From Desarmillaria ectypa (taxonomy: Eukaryota; Basidiomycota; Agaricomycetes; Agaricales; Physalacriaceae), in contig JAUDYN010000001.1 of NCBI GenBank assembly GCA_030407005.1, positions 434,001-498,000 on the forward strand: a DNA stretch of 64,000 bases. The letters run 5' to 3'. The notes below the pieces were generated by a model. It was not told the origin of the DNA, did not search any database, and saw only the letters and a program-made list of their open reading frames with translations. Positions 54,141-64,000 of the stretch are shown piece after piece (the first letter of the stretch is position 1; every line of letters starts with the position of its first letter). The position numbers and the translations under genes were made by a program.

Positions 54141-56648
54141 CCAGCAATCTTCCAATGCATGATGAATAATATCTTTAAAGATCTCATTGCTAGCAGAAAG
54201 GTCACCATTTATCTAGATGATATCCTCATCTTTATGAAAACTTTAGAGGAATATCAACAAATTATTCAACAAGTACTCCAATGATTATGTGAAAACAAAC
54301 TGTTTCTCAAAGCAGAGAAATGTGAATTTGAAGTATTGGAAATTAAATACTTAGGTGTCATCATCAGTAAAGATGCTATATGCATGGATCCTGTTAAAGT
54401 TTCAGGAATAGTCAAGTGGCCAATTCTGACAAAGAAGAAGGAATTACAATCCTTTTTAGGATTCATGAATTTCTATCAGAAGTTCATACAAGATTATTCC
54501 AAAATTGTATGGCCCTTGACTCAATTGACTGGGAACACTGAGTGAAAGTGGGGGAAGAAATATGATCAAGCATTCCAACAACTCAAACTCCAAATAATGA
54601 CCAATGTAATTCTAACAATTCTATCAGATGATGGAAAGTTTAGAATTGAGGCTGATGCAAGTGACAGAGCAATAGACATAGTACTCAGCTAAAACCAAAA
54701 TGGCAAATGGAGGCCCATTGCCTTCATGTTTAAAGCCCTAATGGTTACAGAACATAAGTATAAAATATATGACAAAGAGTTATTAGCAATCATGCTCACA
54801 CTGGAAGAGTGATGGTACTATCTGATGGGTGCCAAAGAGGAAATAGAGATTTGGACAGACCACCAAAATCTCCAATGCTTCCAAAAGCCACAGAAGCTGA
54901 ATTGATGACAGGCTCAGTGGATAACTGAGCCTGCTGAGTACTATTTTGTTCTACAGCACAAAGCTGAAACAGCTAACAGGAAGGCTGACTTACTTGGTCA
55001 ATAAGATGACCATGATTAAGAAAAGGAGGATAACCATGATATGGTAGTCCTCCTTCCCAAACATTTCTGCATGCTGATTCTACCCACTGCAGCTGAAGAA
55101 CAGGAGAAAATCTGAGACACTACCCAGCAGAAGGAGCATTGGGATCATGGGATTGCCAACTCCCTTGATCATAATTGAGGAATCACCCAGCATCAAGGGA
55201 TCCTGTATTATGATGGATGCATTTACATTCCCCAAGATGAAGAATTGTGAGGTGAGATCATCACCTGTCATCATGACCACATCATGGCCAGATATCCTAG
55301 CATCACAAAAACTGCAGAACTCATGCTTCATGATTTTTGGTGGCCAAAACTGAAAGAAGACATTGAATAATATATTAAAGGATGTGAAGTATGCCAGTGC
55401 ACCAAAAGCAGCACACAAACCAAGATAGCACCATTACACCCAAATGTCAGTCCTAATACTCCTTGGGCCCATATTTTTGTTGACATGGTTATGGGATTAC
55501 CAGAATCTAATAGATACATGGCACTATTGATAATAGTAGACTGATTCTCCAAGATCATCATACTGGTTGCCTGTCATAAAGAACTTTCAGCAGAAGGATG
55601 GGCATAAATCTTGCATGACCATGTTTACATAAAATATGGCATGCCCCAGGTGATCATCTCTGATAGAGGGCCCCAATTTGTATCGCTCTTCATGAAAGAT
55701 CTTGTTAGGTACCGCCTTGGGCATGTGACTTGGGAACATCAGCTGATCTCTCTGGGCTGTTATGCATTTGAACAGTTACCCAAGTTGAGAGATAGAAGCT
55801 TTAGTTCTTTGGTGTAGTGTGAGTAAGGAGTATATGATTGAATTTAGTCAAGAGATAGAGTACAACTATGTAGTTTACTCTGTTTATATAGTATTTCTAC
55901 AGCATTATATATAGATGAAATGCTAGAGTCCATGCACAAATGGTGGTGAAGTATGGTGGTCTGGAAGGATCATACAACCAATAGAAAGTGTCTGGGGTGA
56001 CAGATGGTGAGAATGAGGGTAGTAGCCAGCAAGTAGCTCGATACGAGTTGGAATCGATGCTAGATTAGATGGATGAGTCATAGATATGACTCGGATAAGA
56101 TAAGATAATGGAAAAATCATAACAGATCTTTATTATATGCTAAACATTTTGCTGAATGTCTCAACCACCTATCATCCACAAATAGACAGGCAAACAGAAT
56201 GAGTCAACCAGGAGATCAAGAAATATCTCTGCATATTCATCAATCATTGACAGGATGACTGGACAGAGTGGCTACCCCTTGCTAAATTCATGCATAACAA
56301 TTGAATACACTCAGCCATAAGCAAAAGTCCATTTGTAACCCTCTATGGCAGGAGTCCTCAGCTTATGCTCAATTCTATATGGGAAACCCCTTTTGCCAAT
56401 CCTACCATCACAAAATTCACAGAAGCCATGGTACAAGTTCATAAAGAAGTACATGATGCATTGGAAAAGATGGTGACTCAGATGGAGGTGCAGTATAACA
56501 AGGGAAAATGAGCAGCACAGGAGTATCAAATTGGCAACAAAGTCTGGTTAGACACCAGTAACCTCCACCTTTCATGACCAAAGAAAAAGCTCAATGACAA
56601 GAGAACCAGACTCTTCAAAATCCTCAAAAAGACCAGATTATTGGCCTA
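54141..56648 (+). pseudogene. Ty3/gypsy pol remnant (element B): RT, RNase H, integrase
   Basis: It begins inside reverse transcriptase (SPAIFQCMMNNIFKDL; active-site IYLDDILIF), continues through the RT thumb (FLGFMNFYQKFIQDYSK), RNase H (RIEADASD; HLMGAKEEIEIWTDH-like) and the integrase HHCC region (YIKGCEVCQCTKSS). The core ends ISDRGPQFVSLFMKDL at 55702, resumes after the inserted solo LTR as YYMLNI at 56125, and reaches KKKLNDKRTRLFKILKK before element C cuts it at 56649. Many TGA stops replace arginine codons, and CpG is scarce. Upstream RT, protease and gag are missing. Confidence 0.88.
55703..56124 (-). repeat. Solo Ty3 LTR with perfect duplication GATCT
   Basis: On the plus strand it starts TGTTAGGTACCGCC and ends TCATAACA, 422 bases. 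GATCT lies at 55698-55702 and again at 56125-56129. The integrase frame of element B continues exactly if the LTR and one GATCT are removed. Same family as the LTRs of elements C and E. Confidence 0.93.
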
Positions 56649-57074
56649 TGTTAGGTACCGCCCTGGGCACATGACTTGGGACCATCAGCTGATCTCTCTG
56701 GGCCATTATGTGTTCGAATGATCACCCAATGTGAGAGATAAAAGCTTTAGGGTCTTCTGTGTTATGCAGACAAGGAGTATATGATTGTAATTTAAACAAG
56801 AGATAGAGTACAACTGTGTAGTTTACTCTACTTATATAGTATTTCTACAGTGTTTATATATAGATGAAATGCTAGAGTCCATGCACAAATGGTGTCAAAG
56901 TAGGATGATCCAGGAGGATCATAGAACCAATAGAGAATGTCTGGGGTGACAGATGGTGAGAATGAGGGTTGTAGCCGGTGAATAGCTGGATACGAGTTGG
57001 ATTCTTGAATAGATTAGATGGCTGAGTCATGGTTATGACTCGGATAAGATGAGATAAATGGAAAAATCATAACA
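56649..57074 (-). repeat. 3' LTR of element C
   Basis: 426 bases, minus strand, starting TGTTATGATTTTTCC and ending GCGGTACCTAACA. Directly inside lies the polypurine tract (AACAAGGGGGTAA, minus strand, 57075-57087). The outer flank GCCTA (56644-56648) should be the target duplication; its partner lies beyond the right window end. Confidence 0.9.
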
Positions 57075-57106
57075 TTACCCCCTTGTTAAAGCAGTCATCC
57101 CAACTG

Positions 57107-60100
57107 CTAAGGTTCTTCCACAGTGGTGTTGTACTGTGTTGCAATTTGACTGATCCAGTACTGATCAATCAGTTTCTTCCATACGTTCTCATCTGGATTA
57201 ATGATCCATTTTATATATCCATCTTTTCTTTTGGCAAGGTAGGCTATGTTGCCATGTTCCAAATATTCATGGTCCAGTATCTTGACCACTATCTTGTTCT
57301 TGGTTGCGATTTTTGGAGTGTATATGGCGCAGTTCATGCTGGCCTGATACTCTTGGATCGCTTCCAAGACATTCGTCATCTCATTTTCTCAAACCCATGA
57401 ATTGTGTTCACAGGTCCATCCTTTCCACTTGACTAGGTAGTCCGTGACTTCCCTAGATGGTTGTCCTCTCTTGGATTGTACCTTTCTGGTGCACAAGTCC
57501 AAGACTTCTTTGACTTCATATTCTTCTTGACCATTGACGAGATCTGGAGGAGGAGGCGGTGGTTGTTCTTGGTTCGGAAATGAAGGTGAGATGTAGGGAG
57601 TCAACAGTTTTTCATTGAACCGGGGATGGATCTTCCAGTGGGGTGGCAGTTTTAACTTGTAAGCGGCTGCTCCCATCTTCTTGACAATCTTGAATGGTCC
57701 TGTTCACTTGTCGTCGAGCTTTTTCTTTGGTCTGGGAAGATGAAGGTTGGCAGTGTCCAGCCATACCTTGTCCCTGATCCTATACTCCCAGGGAGCCTGT
57801 TTCCTCTTGTCATACTGCGCCTTCATTTGCGCCACTGCCTTTTCCAATGCATCGTGGACCTCTTTATGGACTTTGGCCATGGTCTCTGTAAAATCAACAG
57901 CTGCGGGATTCATGAAACTGGTTTTCTGGATCGATTCAGGAATGAGTCGAGGATTACATCTGTAAAGGACCATGAAAAGACTTTTGCCCATGGCTGAATG
58001 GACTCGGTTGTTGTGGGCAAACTCTGCTAGAGGTAGCCATGCTACCCAGTCTGTCTGTCAGTGATTGACAAAGATGCGAAGATATTTTTCAACCTCCTGG
58101 TTGACTCTCTCTGTCTGTCCATTGGTCTGAGGATAGTATGCCATCGAGGCATTCTGCATGATATCGAGCATTCGATAGAGTTCCTTCATGAATGCTGAGA
58201 CGAACTGGGGTCATTGGTCAGAGATGACCACCTGAGGCATTCCATGCTTTGCATATACATGGTTGCGAAGCATTAATGCCCATCCTTCTGCTGACAACTC
58301 CTCATTGCATGGTATAAGGAGAATGTTCTTGGAAAAATGGTCTACAATGACCAGTAGAGCATCAAATCCTTCTGACTCTGGGAGTCTGGTAATCATGTCG
58401 ACTGAGATGTGAGTCCATGGTGCATCTGGTATTGCATTTGGATGAAGAGGCACAGCTTTGGCCTGCATATTGCTCTTTGTTCATTGACAAGTCTCACATC
58501 CTTTGATATAGGATTCGATGTCTTTCTTCATCTTCGGCCACCAATACTTGCAAAGCATGAGTTCCTTGGTCTTGGTGACTCCTGGATGTCCAGCGGTGAT
58601 ATGATCTCACTGTGTAGAATAGAGTCATTGGGGATATAGATTCGCCCATCATACCACAGGAGTTCATTCTCCTGAGTAATTCCTTGTTCATGATTGAGGG
58701 ATTTCTCGATCCCTCGATCCCACTGATCCTTCTGTCTTGTTGCATCTCTTATATGCATGATTCATTCTTTGGTTGTTGGTAATACCAATGCTCAGAAATG
58801 TTCTGGAGATAGAACAACAACGTCTTGATTGTCTTCTTTTCCCTGATTATGATTGTCTCATCGGCTGAGAAGATCAGCCCTCTGGTTTGCAGTTCCAGCT
58901 TTGTGTTGGAGAATAAAGTGGTACTCCGCTAGTTTGGTGACCCACTGAGCTTGTCGGCAGTTCAACTTCTGGGGTTTCTGGAAGTACTGGAGATTCTGGT
59001 GATCCGTTCAGATCTCAATGGTCTCTTTAGCGCCCATAAGGTAATGGCACCATTCTTCGAGAGCTAGCATGATTGCTAGGAGTTCCTTATCATAGATTTC
59101 ATAATTGTGCTCAGTGACAGTGAGTGCTTTTGACATGAAAGCGATGGGCCTCCATTTGCCATCCTTTTCTTGACTTAGGACAGCTTCTATAGCACCGTCA
59201 CTAGCATCTGCTTCTACTTGGAACTTTCCATTGTCCGAGGGAATCGTAAGAACTACATTTGTCATCATCAACTTCTTGAGTTGTCTAAATGCTTGTTCTT
59301 GTTCTAATCCCCATGTTCAGTCTACCTTTCTGGTTAGCTGGGTAAGGGGGCATACAATCTTGGAGTAGTCCCGAATGAACTTTTGGTAAAAGTTTGTGAA
59401 TCCTAAGAAGGACTGTAGTTCCTTCTTCTTCATCGGGGTAGGCCATTCTGCTATGCCTGCAATCTTGACTGGGTCCATGCGAATGGCATCTTCGCTGATG
59501 ATTACTCCAAGGTATTCGGTTTCCAATACCTCAAACTCGCACTTCTTGGCTTTGAGGAACAGCTTGTTCTCTCTGAGATGTTGGAGTACTTGTCGCACTA
59601 TGTCTCAATGTTCAGACAAGGATTTTGTGAATATTAGAATGTCGTTGAGGTAAATTGTGACTTTTCCTCCAGCGATTAAATCCTTGAATATATCATTCAT
59701 CATTCACTGAAATGTGGCAGGTGAATTCATGAGTCCGAAGAACATGACTGTAGGTTCAAAGAGACCTTGGTTAGTTCTGAAAGCAGCCTTTTCTTCATCT
59801 CCATCTCAGATCTGGACATTGTTGTATCCCCATTGAATGTCCAACTTGGAGAAATATTTGGCTCCACATAGTTTATCGATGAGTTTGGAGATCAGAGGAA
59901 GGGGATAACAATTCTTGATTGTCATTTCATTCAGTTTTTGGTAATCCTGAACCGGTCATAATGAGCCATCCTTTTTCTTGACAAAGAAGAAGGGAGAGGT
60001 GAAAGGGGATTTCGAGGGACGAATATGTCCTGAGTCTAAGTTCTCATCGAGAAACTTGTCCAGTTATTCTTGTTCATTTCGGTTGAGCGGGTAGACTTTA

Positions 60101-61032
60101 CAGTCTAGGGTCAATTTTGCGTTGGGGATTAGCTCAATGGTGTGGTCCCAGGGTCTTCTTTCTGATAATTCGTCAAAGCTTTCTTTTGAGAATAGATCTC
60201 TAAAGCTTTGATACTGAGGAGGCACAAGCTTCTCGAACGTCTGTTTTGGTTTTTCTGTGTTGGTGGCTGCGGCCAACTCATTCGCATGATGAACAGCATG
60301 AAGGATGATTTCTTCTTGCATGTTGACCACAAGAATACTTTCCCCTTCCTCGAGCTCTTTGTCCCATCCATCTTCTTCATCTGCATCCAGTAGAGTGAAG
60401 TGGTCCTGGATACAATGACATTGTCTGAATATCAAGGTTCCTGCCTTTCAGTTGATGAAAGGATTGTGGCATTTAAGCCAGTCATGGCCCAGATACACTG
60501 TCTTGGAGCCCAAGTCAGTGACTGCAAGGTCAATTCGTTCACTATGGTCTCTGATGGTCATTCAGAGTTCCACAAACTCGGTTACATCCCCTGCCTTATT
60601 GTGCATTCCATCAGCATTATAGACCAGTATAGGGGCTGTGGCCTTCCTGGTATCTAACTGATGTTGTTGGACATAGGTTCGATTGATAGAGCTGCCTGTA
60701 CAGCCACTATCCAACAATGCTCAGGTTGTCAACATCTGTTTCCCAGTACATGGGGAAAGCTGAATATCCACCAGGAAATCCTGACTGGAACTCTTGGTAC
60801 CACGGATATAGCAGATCGGTTCATGTAGTTCATAGAGCTGTTCTCGGGCTATACTCCCTCCCGTCTTTAAGCTTTGGATAAGCTCATCATCAATTTCTCC
60901 AAGTTGTTTGGGATGTACCCAAATGGAGAGAACCACTCTGGCGACTACCAGGTTCTTGGAGCTACGAACTGCGTGCAACGTCCAATCAATCCTGAATGGT
61001 TTGAGCCATTGGTGATCATCCTGCTTCCCCAT
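57107..61032 (-). pseudogene. pol of element C: protease, RT, RNase H, integrase, chromodomain
   Basis: Minus strand, from 61032 down. The aspartic protease has LLDSGCTGSS (60693-60716). RT follows ([24 protein letters not shown]-stop-MMNDIFKDLI). The YxDD box reads YLND (asparagine codon at 59644-59646), so a catalytic aspartate is lost. RNase H (VEADASD; HYLMGAKETIEI) is followed by the integrase HHCC and core (YIKGCETCQ-stop-TKSNMQ; SVDMITRLPESEGFDALLVI), the GPY/F region, and the chromodomain (DYLVKWKGWTCEHNSWV) near 57430. Stops occur mainly as TGA where paralogues have arginine, for example DDK-stop-TGPF near 57697 and SEH-stop-DIVRQ near 59610. Confidence 0.9.
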
Positions 61033-62105
61033 ATGTTTGGAAGACTTGTCTTGTTCCTCAATGCCTTGGGGAACTTCCAGTGTTCTGTGCTTCCCTGTAT
61101 GTTTAGAAGCATTTGATACCCCCTTGTTAAGATGGGTGTCAGGTTCAACACTTCCCCATGCATTCGGAAGGTTGATGGTCTGTTTTTCCAGTGTTCTGGA
61201 TATCGGGGTACTGGCTTTGGATTGGCTGATTTGCCAAATCCTAAAGGCAGTGTCATCTTCTTCATCGGGTACTTCGACGATGGTGGTCCTGCTGAAATGC
61301 CCCCTTTTTACTACCTGGGCACTAGCAGGTTCCTGTCCCTGTCAGGGTACAGCCACTGATGGGAATTTGTCAGCCAGCTTGCCTTCATATCCCTGGTCAG
61401 TACCCCTGTGTTCTTCGGCTGGCACCACTTTCGACAGAGTTTGAATTTCCTTGGTCATTGACTCCCAGTTGGTGCTACCATCATGCCCATTGTTTGGGTA
61501 CCTCTGCCCCCTTTCTATCGCCTGGGTGCTAGCAACTTCCTTCCTATTGGCTTTGATCCTGTGACTCTCCGGCCCAGTGGGATACTCAGCCTCGTCAGGT
61601 TTTCTTCTGCCTGGACCAGTTCATCCAGGGCTTTGTTGCTGACCTTGGTTAGAGGTGTCGTTCTGTTCCTCTGCCAACCCTGGTGGTACTGGTGAGCTTG
61701 CCCCTCTACTCAAGGAGGGTACTGGGATGGTCAGACTTCTGGGAGGCCCGAGGGAGTCCCACCTACTGGTCCCTACCTGTTGCTGATTGCTCAGCAGCGT
61801 ATCTGGTGAGCTCAGCTTGTTGGACTTCATCGCAGCACCAGCACCATCTGGCAAGTCCCACTCCAGTCCGTCAGATGTTCGGGATTTGTCACTATAGATA
61901 CTTGTGTCAGTGTCTTCTAGAAGGATGACATACCTGTTTTTGTTTGTTGATTCTTGTTTGGTCTTCAGCTTCAGTTTCTGTGAAGTCATAGATATATTGT
62001 TTTTCATATGTAATAGTCTGTTTTCATAGTAATCAGTCTGACCTGCAGAAACCAAGGACACACCTTGAGACTTGGGCAAGCAAGGGGAATCGAACCCTTG
62101 ACACC
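61033..62105 (-). pseudogene. Linker between gag and protease of element C
   Basis: Open minus-strand stretches without domains, rich in Ser, Pro and Gln, one with KNRYVILLEDTDTS, as in Ty3 gag-pol linkers. Several frame changes. A T-arm-like GGTTCGATTCC near 62095 lies inside coding-like sequence and is probably chance. Confidence 0.55.
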
Positions 62106-63990
62106 CTACTCTTTTACCTCCTCAACTTTGGAGGTGCTCGGCACCACTGTGTCAGTGGGCCCCACATATTGCACCACATTCTTCTCTTTTATAGGGCAGT
62201 TTCTGCTCAGGTGTCTCTTCTCATTGCACCTGAAGCAGCGCCCCTTGGCTTGTTGCCAGTCTACGTCCATGGACTTCCCTGCCCCTCCATATGTTGTCCA
62301 CTTACCAGTTCCAGCATCACAACTGGTTCCTCCACTCCCAGCAGTTGGCTTTGGGGCTGAGAAACTTGTTGCCCCAGCGATGTTCTTGCTGCTGGGCTGC
62401 TGTTGTTGGGGATGCGGGCCCTGCTTCTGGCCATCCTGAGGCATACTAGTGGTCTGGTCAAAGGCCCACTTCCACTGTCTCTCTTCATACATCCAGAGGA
62501 TGTGTTCCTTCCACTCTGGATATGAGCACAGGATATTGATGCTCATGTTTGAGATGAAGGTCATGTAGGAGAATGGTACTTCTAGACGAACAGCCTTCAC
62601 CATGGCACTGTGCTCAGCTTCATCGGTCCTTCAGCCCACTAGCTTGGCTTCCTCTTCAAGCTTCTGGAAATAATGAGAGGCAGGCTGAGCTCCCATGCGC
62701 AAGTCGAACATGCACTTTTCATGGATCTCCTTGATGGCGGGATCCCAAAATTGTTGTGTGACTAGGTCAACAAAGTCAGCCCAGTCGGGGTATCTGAAGT
62801 GGGTCTTGCAGGCAGATTCCTCCCTGTCGAGTTCTTCGCACATTTCTGCAATGCGCCACTCTTTTTCCATCAGCGCAGTTTTCATCTGCTGACGGATTTC
62901 CTCTGTCATAGCAGGGGTTCTTGATGCCCCTGCAGTGGCATTTCCTGCAGGGGCTCCTTTGGCTTCCATATCTTCTCCTGCCCCTGCGAAGAGAAGACTA
63001 CCACCCTGATAAGGGTGGTATCCTTGGTGACATGCCCAATGATGCAGGAGCGAGTTGGGAAGTGGTCATGGGTTTGCGACCAGTGTATCCAGGGGGTGAT
63101 CTGGATATATTTCATATTGGGGCTGGTGATAGTCCAGCCTGCCATAATAACCTGTACCATAGGTTAAAGTATTGTATGGGGCCCTTTGCCCCCAATCACT
63201 CCTCTCTTGCCACCTCCAACCTCCATAAGTGCTGGAGGGTTCTCTCCAGTTCCCGCTGCTCTGCTGGATCTCAGGGCCAAAGCCCTGGAAATAGATCCCC
63301 TGCAGAGGGGTGGAATATACTCTGGTCGCAGTTGGCACGAATCCGGGCGGCAACAATATCGGCCCTACTGGGGCCATTGATTGGGACTCGAATGGGGTCC
63401 TCTCTGTTGAGGGCCAGCTACTCATCCATCTCAATTCTAGGCTCATCCCAGAGATCATGGGCTTTGACATCTTAGTGTCGAACTTCCCAGGCAGCAGTCC
63501 GGAAGGGACCAAAGAGTCTTCTATCGACCTTGGAGAGGTTGGGCCAGATGAAATCCCCCCCATTTGGGTTGAAGGGGTCATCGGGGGTGTGGGGAGGGGC
63601 TGGGATTGGGGCGTTGTCTCCGACAATGTCATCATCGGACTCATCATTGGAGATTTTGATGATGGGGAGAGAGGAGAGAGAGATTGACTCTCCTTCCTCA
63701 GGCCATGCTTCACAGCCCCAGGGGCCATAAGGGTGGTTTCAATCCATGGCAGGATCATCTGGATTTCGGGGTCTGTGGTAGGACCCATCGCTGTCCAGGG
63801 AGGGAGAGCAAGATCGTACATGCCAGTGTTGCTGGTGGAGGGCAGGGGTTGGGGGACGAGGGGGAGGGCCGGGGTAAGTGGGCGGGGGGTCATTGAGTGC
63901 AAGCCGAACATCCCATGCATATTCTTGGGCCACTGTGATGGCAGTGGTGGGTCGTTCCATCTGGTACTGGAGTAGAACTGCTTGCGCATT
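62106..63990 (-). pseudogene. gag and ORF-a region of element C
   Basis: Minus strand, from the right. ORF-a has PPPTYPGPPP near 63870, SNDESDDDIVGDNAPIPAPP, FIWPNLSKVDRRLFGPFRTA, and ends LEVAREE at 63196-63198 with stops in between. The overlapping gag frame (YNTLTYGTGYYGRLDYHQPQ) follows. Then comes the coiled coil (RQQMKTALMEKEWRIAEMCE) joined directly to FRYPDWADFVDLVTQQFWDP: compared with element E, the stretch that should hold the PFKGDHDDIER segment is deleted. The zinc knuckle CFRCNEKRHLSRNC is at 62196-62237. It packages RNA in functional elements; here it is broken by a stop before RTDEAEHSAM and by the deletion. Confidence 0.75.
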
Positions 63991-64000
63991 ATGTGTGTGG

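Larger units (their letters stand above)
56649..64000 (-). mobile_element. Ty3/gypsy chromodomain retrotransposon, element C (5' end off the window)
   Basis: In minus-strand order: ORF-a and g ag region (to about 62106), spacer, protease, RT, RNase H, integrase, chromodomain, polypurine tract, 3' LTR. It is the most complete element here, inserted in element B, but carries many stops and is not autonomous. Confidence 0.9.

Noticed and set aside
62085..62105. T-arm-like GGTTCGATTCCCC, possible tRNA
   Set aside because: It lies inside coding-like linker of element C, with no acceptor, D or anticodon arm around it.
63066..63989. 307-codon minus-strand ORF in element C
   Set aside because: Its first part is the off-frame of ORF-a (repetitive Ser/Pro/Met pattern), open because the local C to T changes do not make stops in it. 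Only its last part is the gag frame, so it was not listed as one gene.
1..64000. CRISPR arrays, rRNA genes, bacterial-type operons
   Set aside because: Intron-rich eukaryotic genes throughout. The only short regular array (17881-17976) has three contiguous 32-base units without spacers.

Overview
The window looks like chromosomal DNA of a filamentous basidiomycete, most likely an Agaricomycete. Genes carry many 45-70 base GT..AG introns, DUF6535-type relics and aryl-alcohol-oxidase-like GMC genes are amplified, and both ends are packed with chromodomain Ty3/gypsy retrotransposons. All calls come from reading the sequence; nothing was searched.

Layout. 1-3.5 kb: CpG-poor 3' end of a Ty3 element with its LTR. 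3.5-44 kb: gene-bearing. Apparently intact genes are a 16-exon PT-type oligopeptide transporter (5106-8296), a small secreted protein (8608-9137, minus), an F-box protein (14036-15448), a three-exon metallothionein with a 9-base first exon (20567-20808), and two GMC oxidoreductases (33225-35465 plus; 41394-43608 minus). A PUB-like ORF and a few unknown genes are less certain. Decayed genes are two DUF6535 relics, an SRPK-like kinase with one in-frame stop, a cytochrome P450 with one in-frame stop, a GMC pseudogene, a GMC fragment, and the last two exons of a sesquiterpene synthase (35552-35937, minus). P450, GMC genes and terpene-synthase remnant between 25 and 44 kb suggest a decayed terpenoid-type cluster (inference).

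44-64 kb is a stack of nested retroelements. Element F (plus) is cut by element D (minus). D is cut by element E (plus). E is cut by a 1360-base LTR. A second, inverted copy of that LTR joins E's gag to an older pol, B. B is cut by a solo LTR (duplication GATCT) and by element C (minus), which runs off the window. Old copies (A, F, D, B) are nearly CpG-free and full of TGA stops at former CGA arginine codons, as expected from cytosine methylation and deamination or a RIP-like process. E and the 1360-base LTRs keep their CpGs.

The most unusual feature is the 5' part of this Ty3 family. About 60 bases after the LTR, two independent copies carry a small ORF with a membrane-spanning segment. In E it is in frame with a conserved, acidic, PPxY-containing reading frame (ORF-a), which overlaps gag in a different frame. 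That arrangement, the hidden metallothionein and the terpene-synthase remnant are the main items to check.
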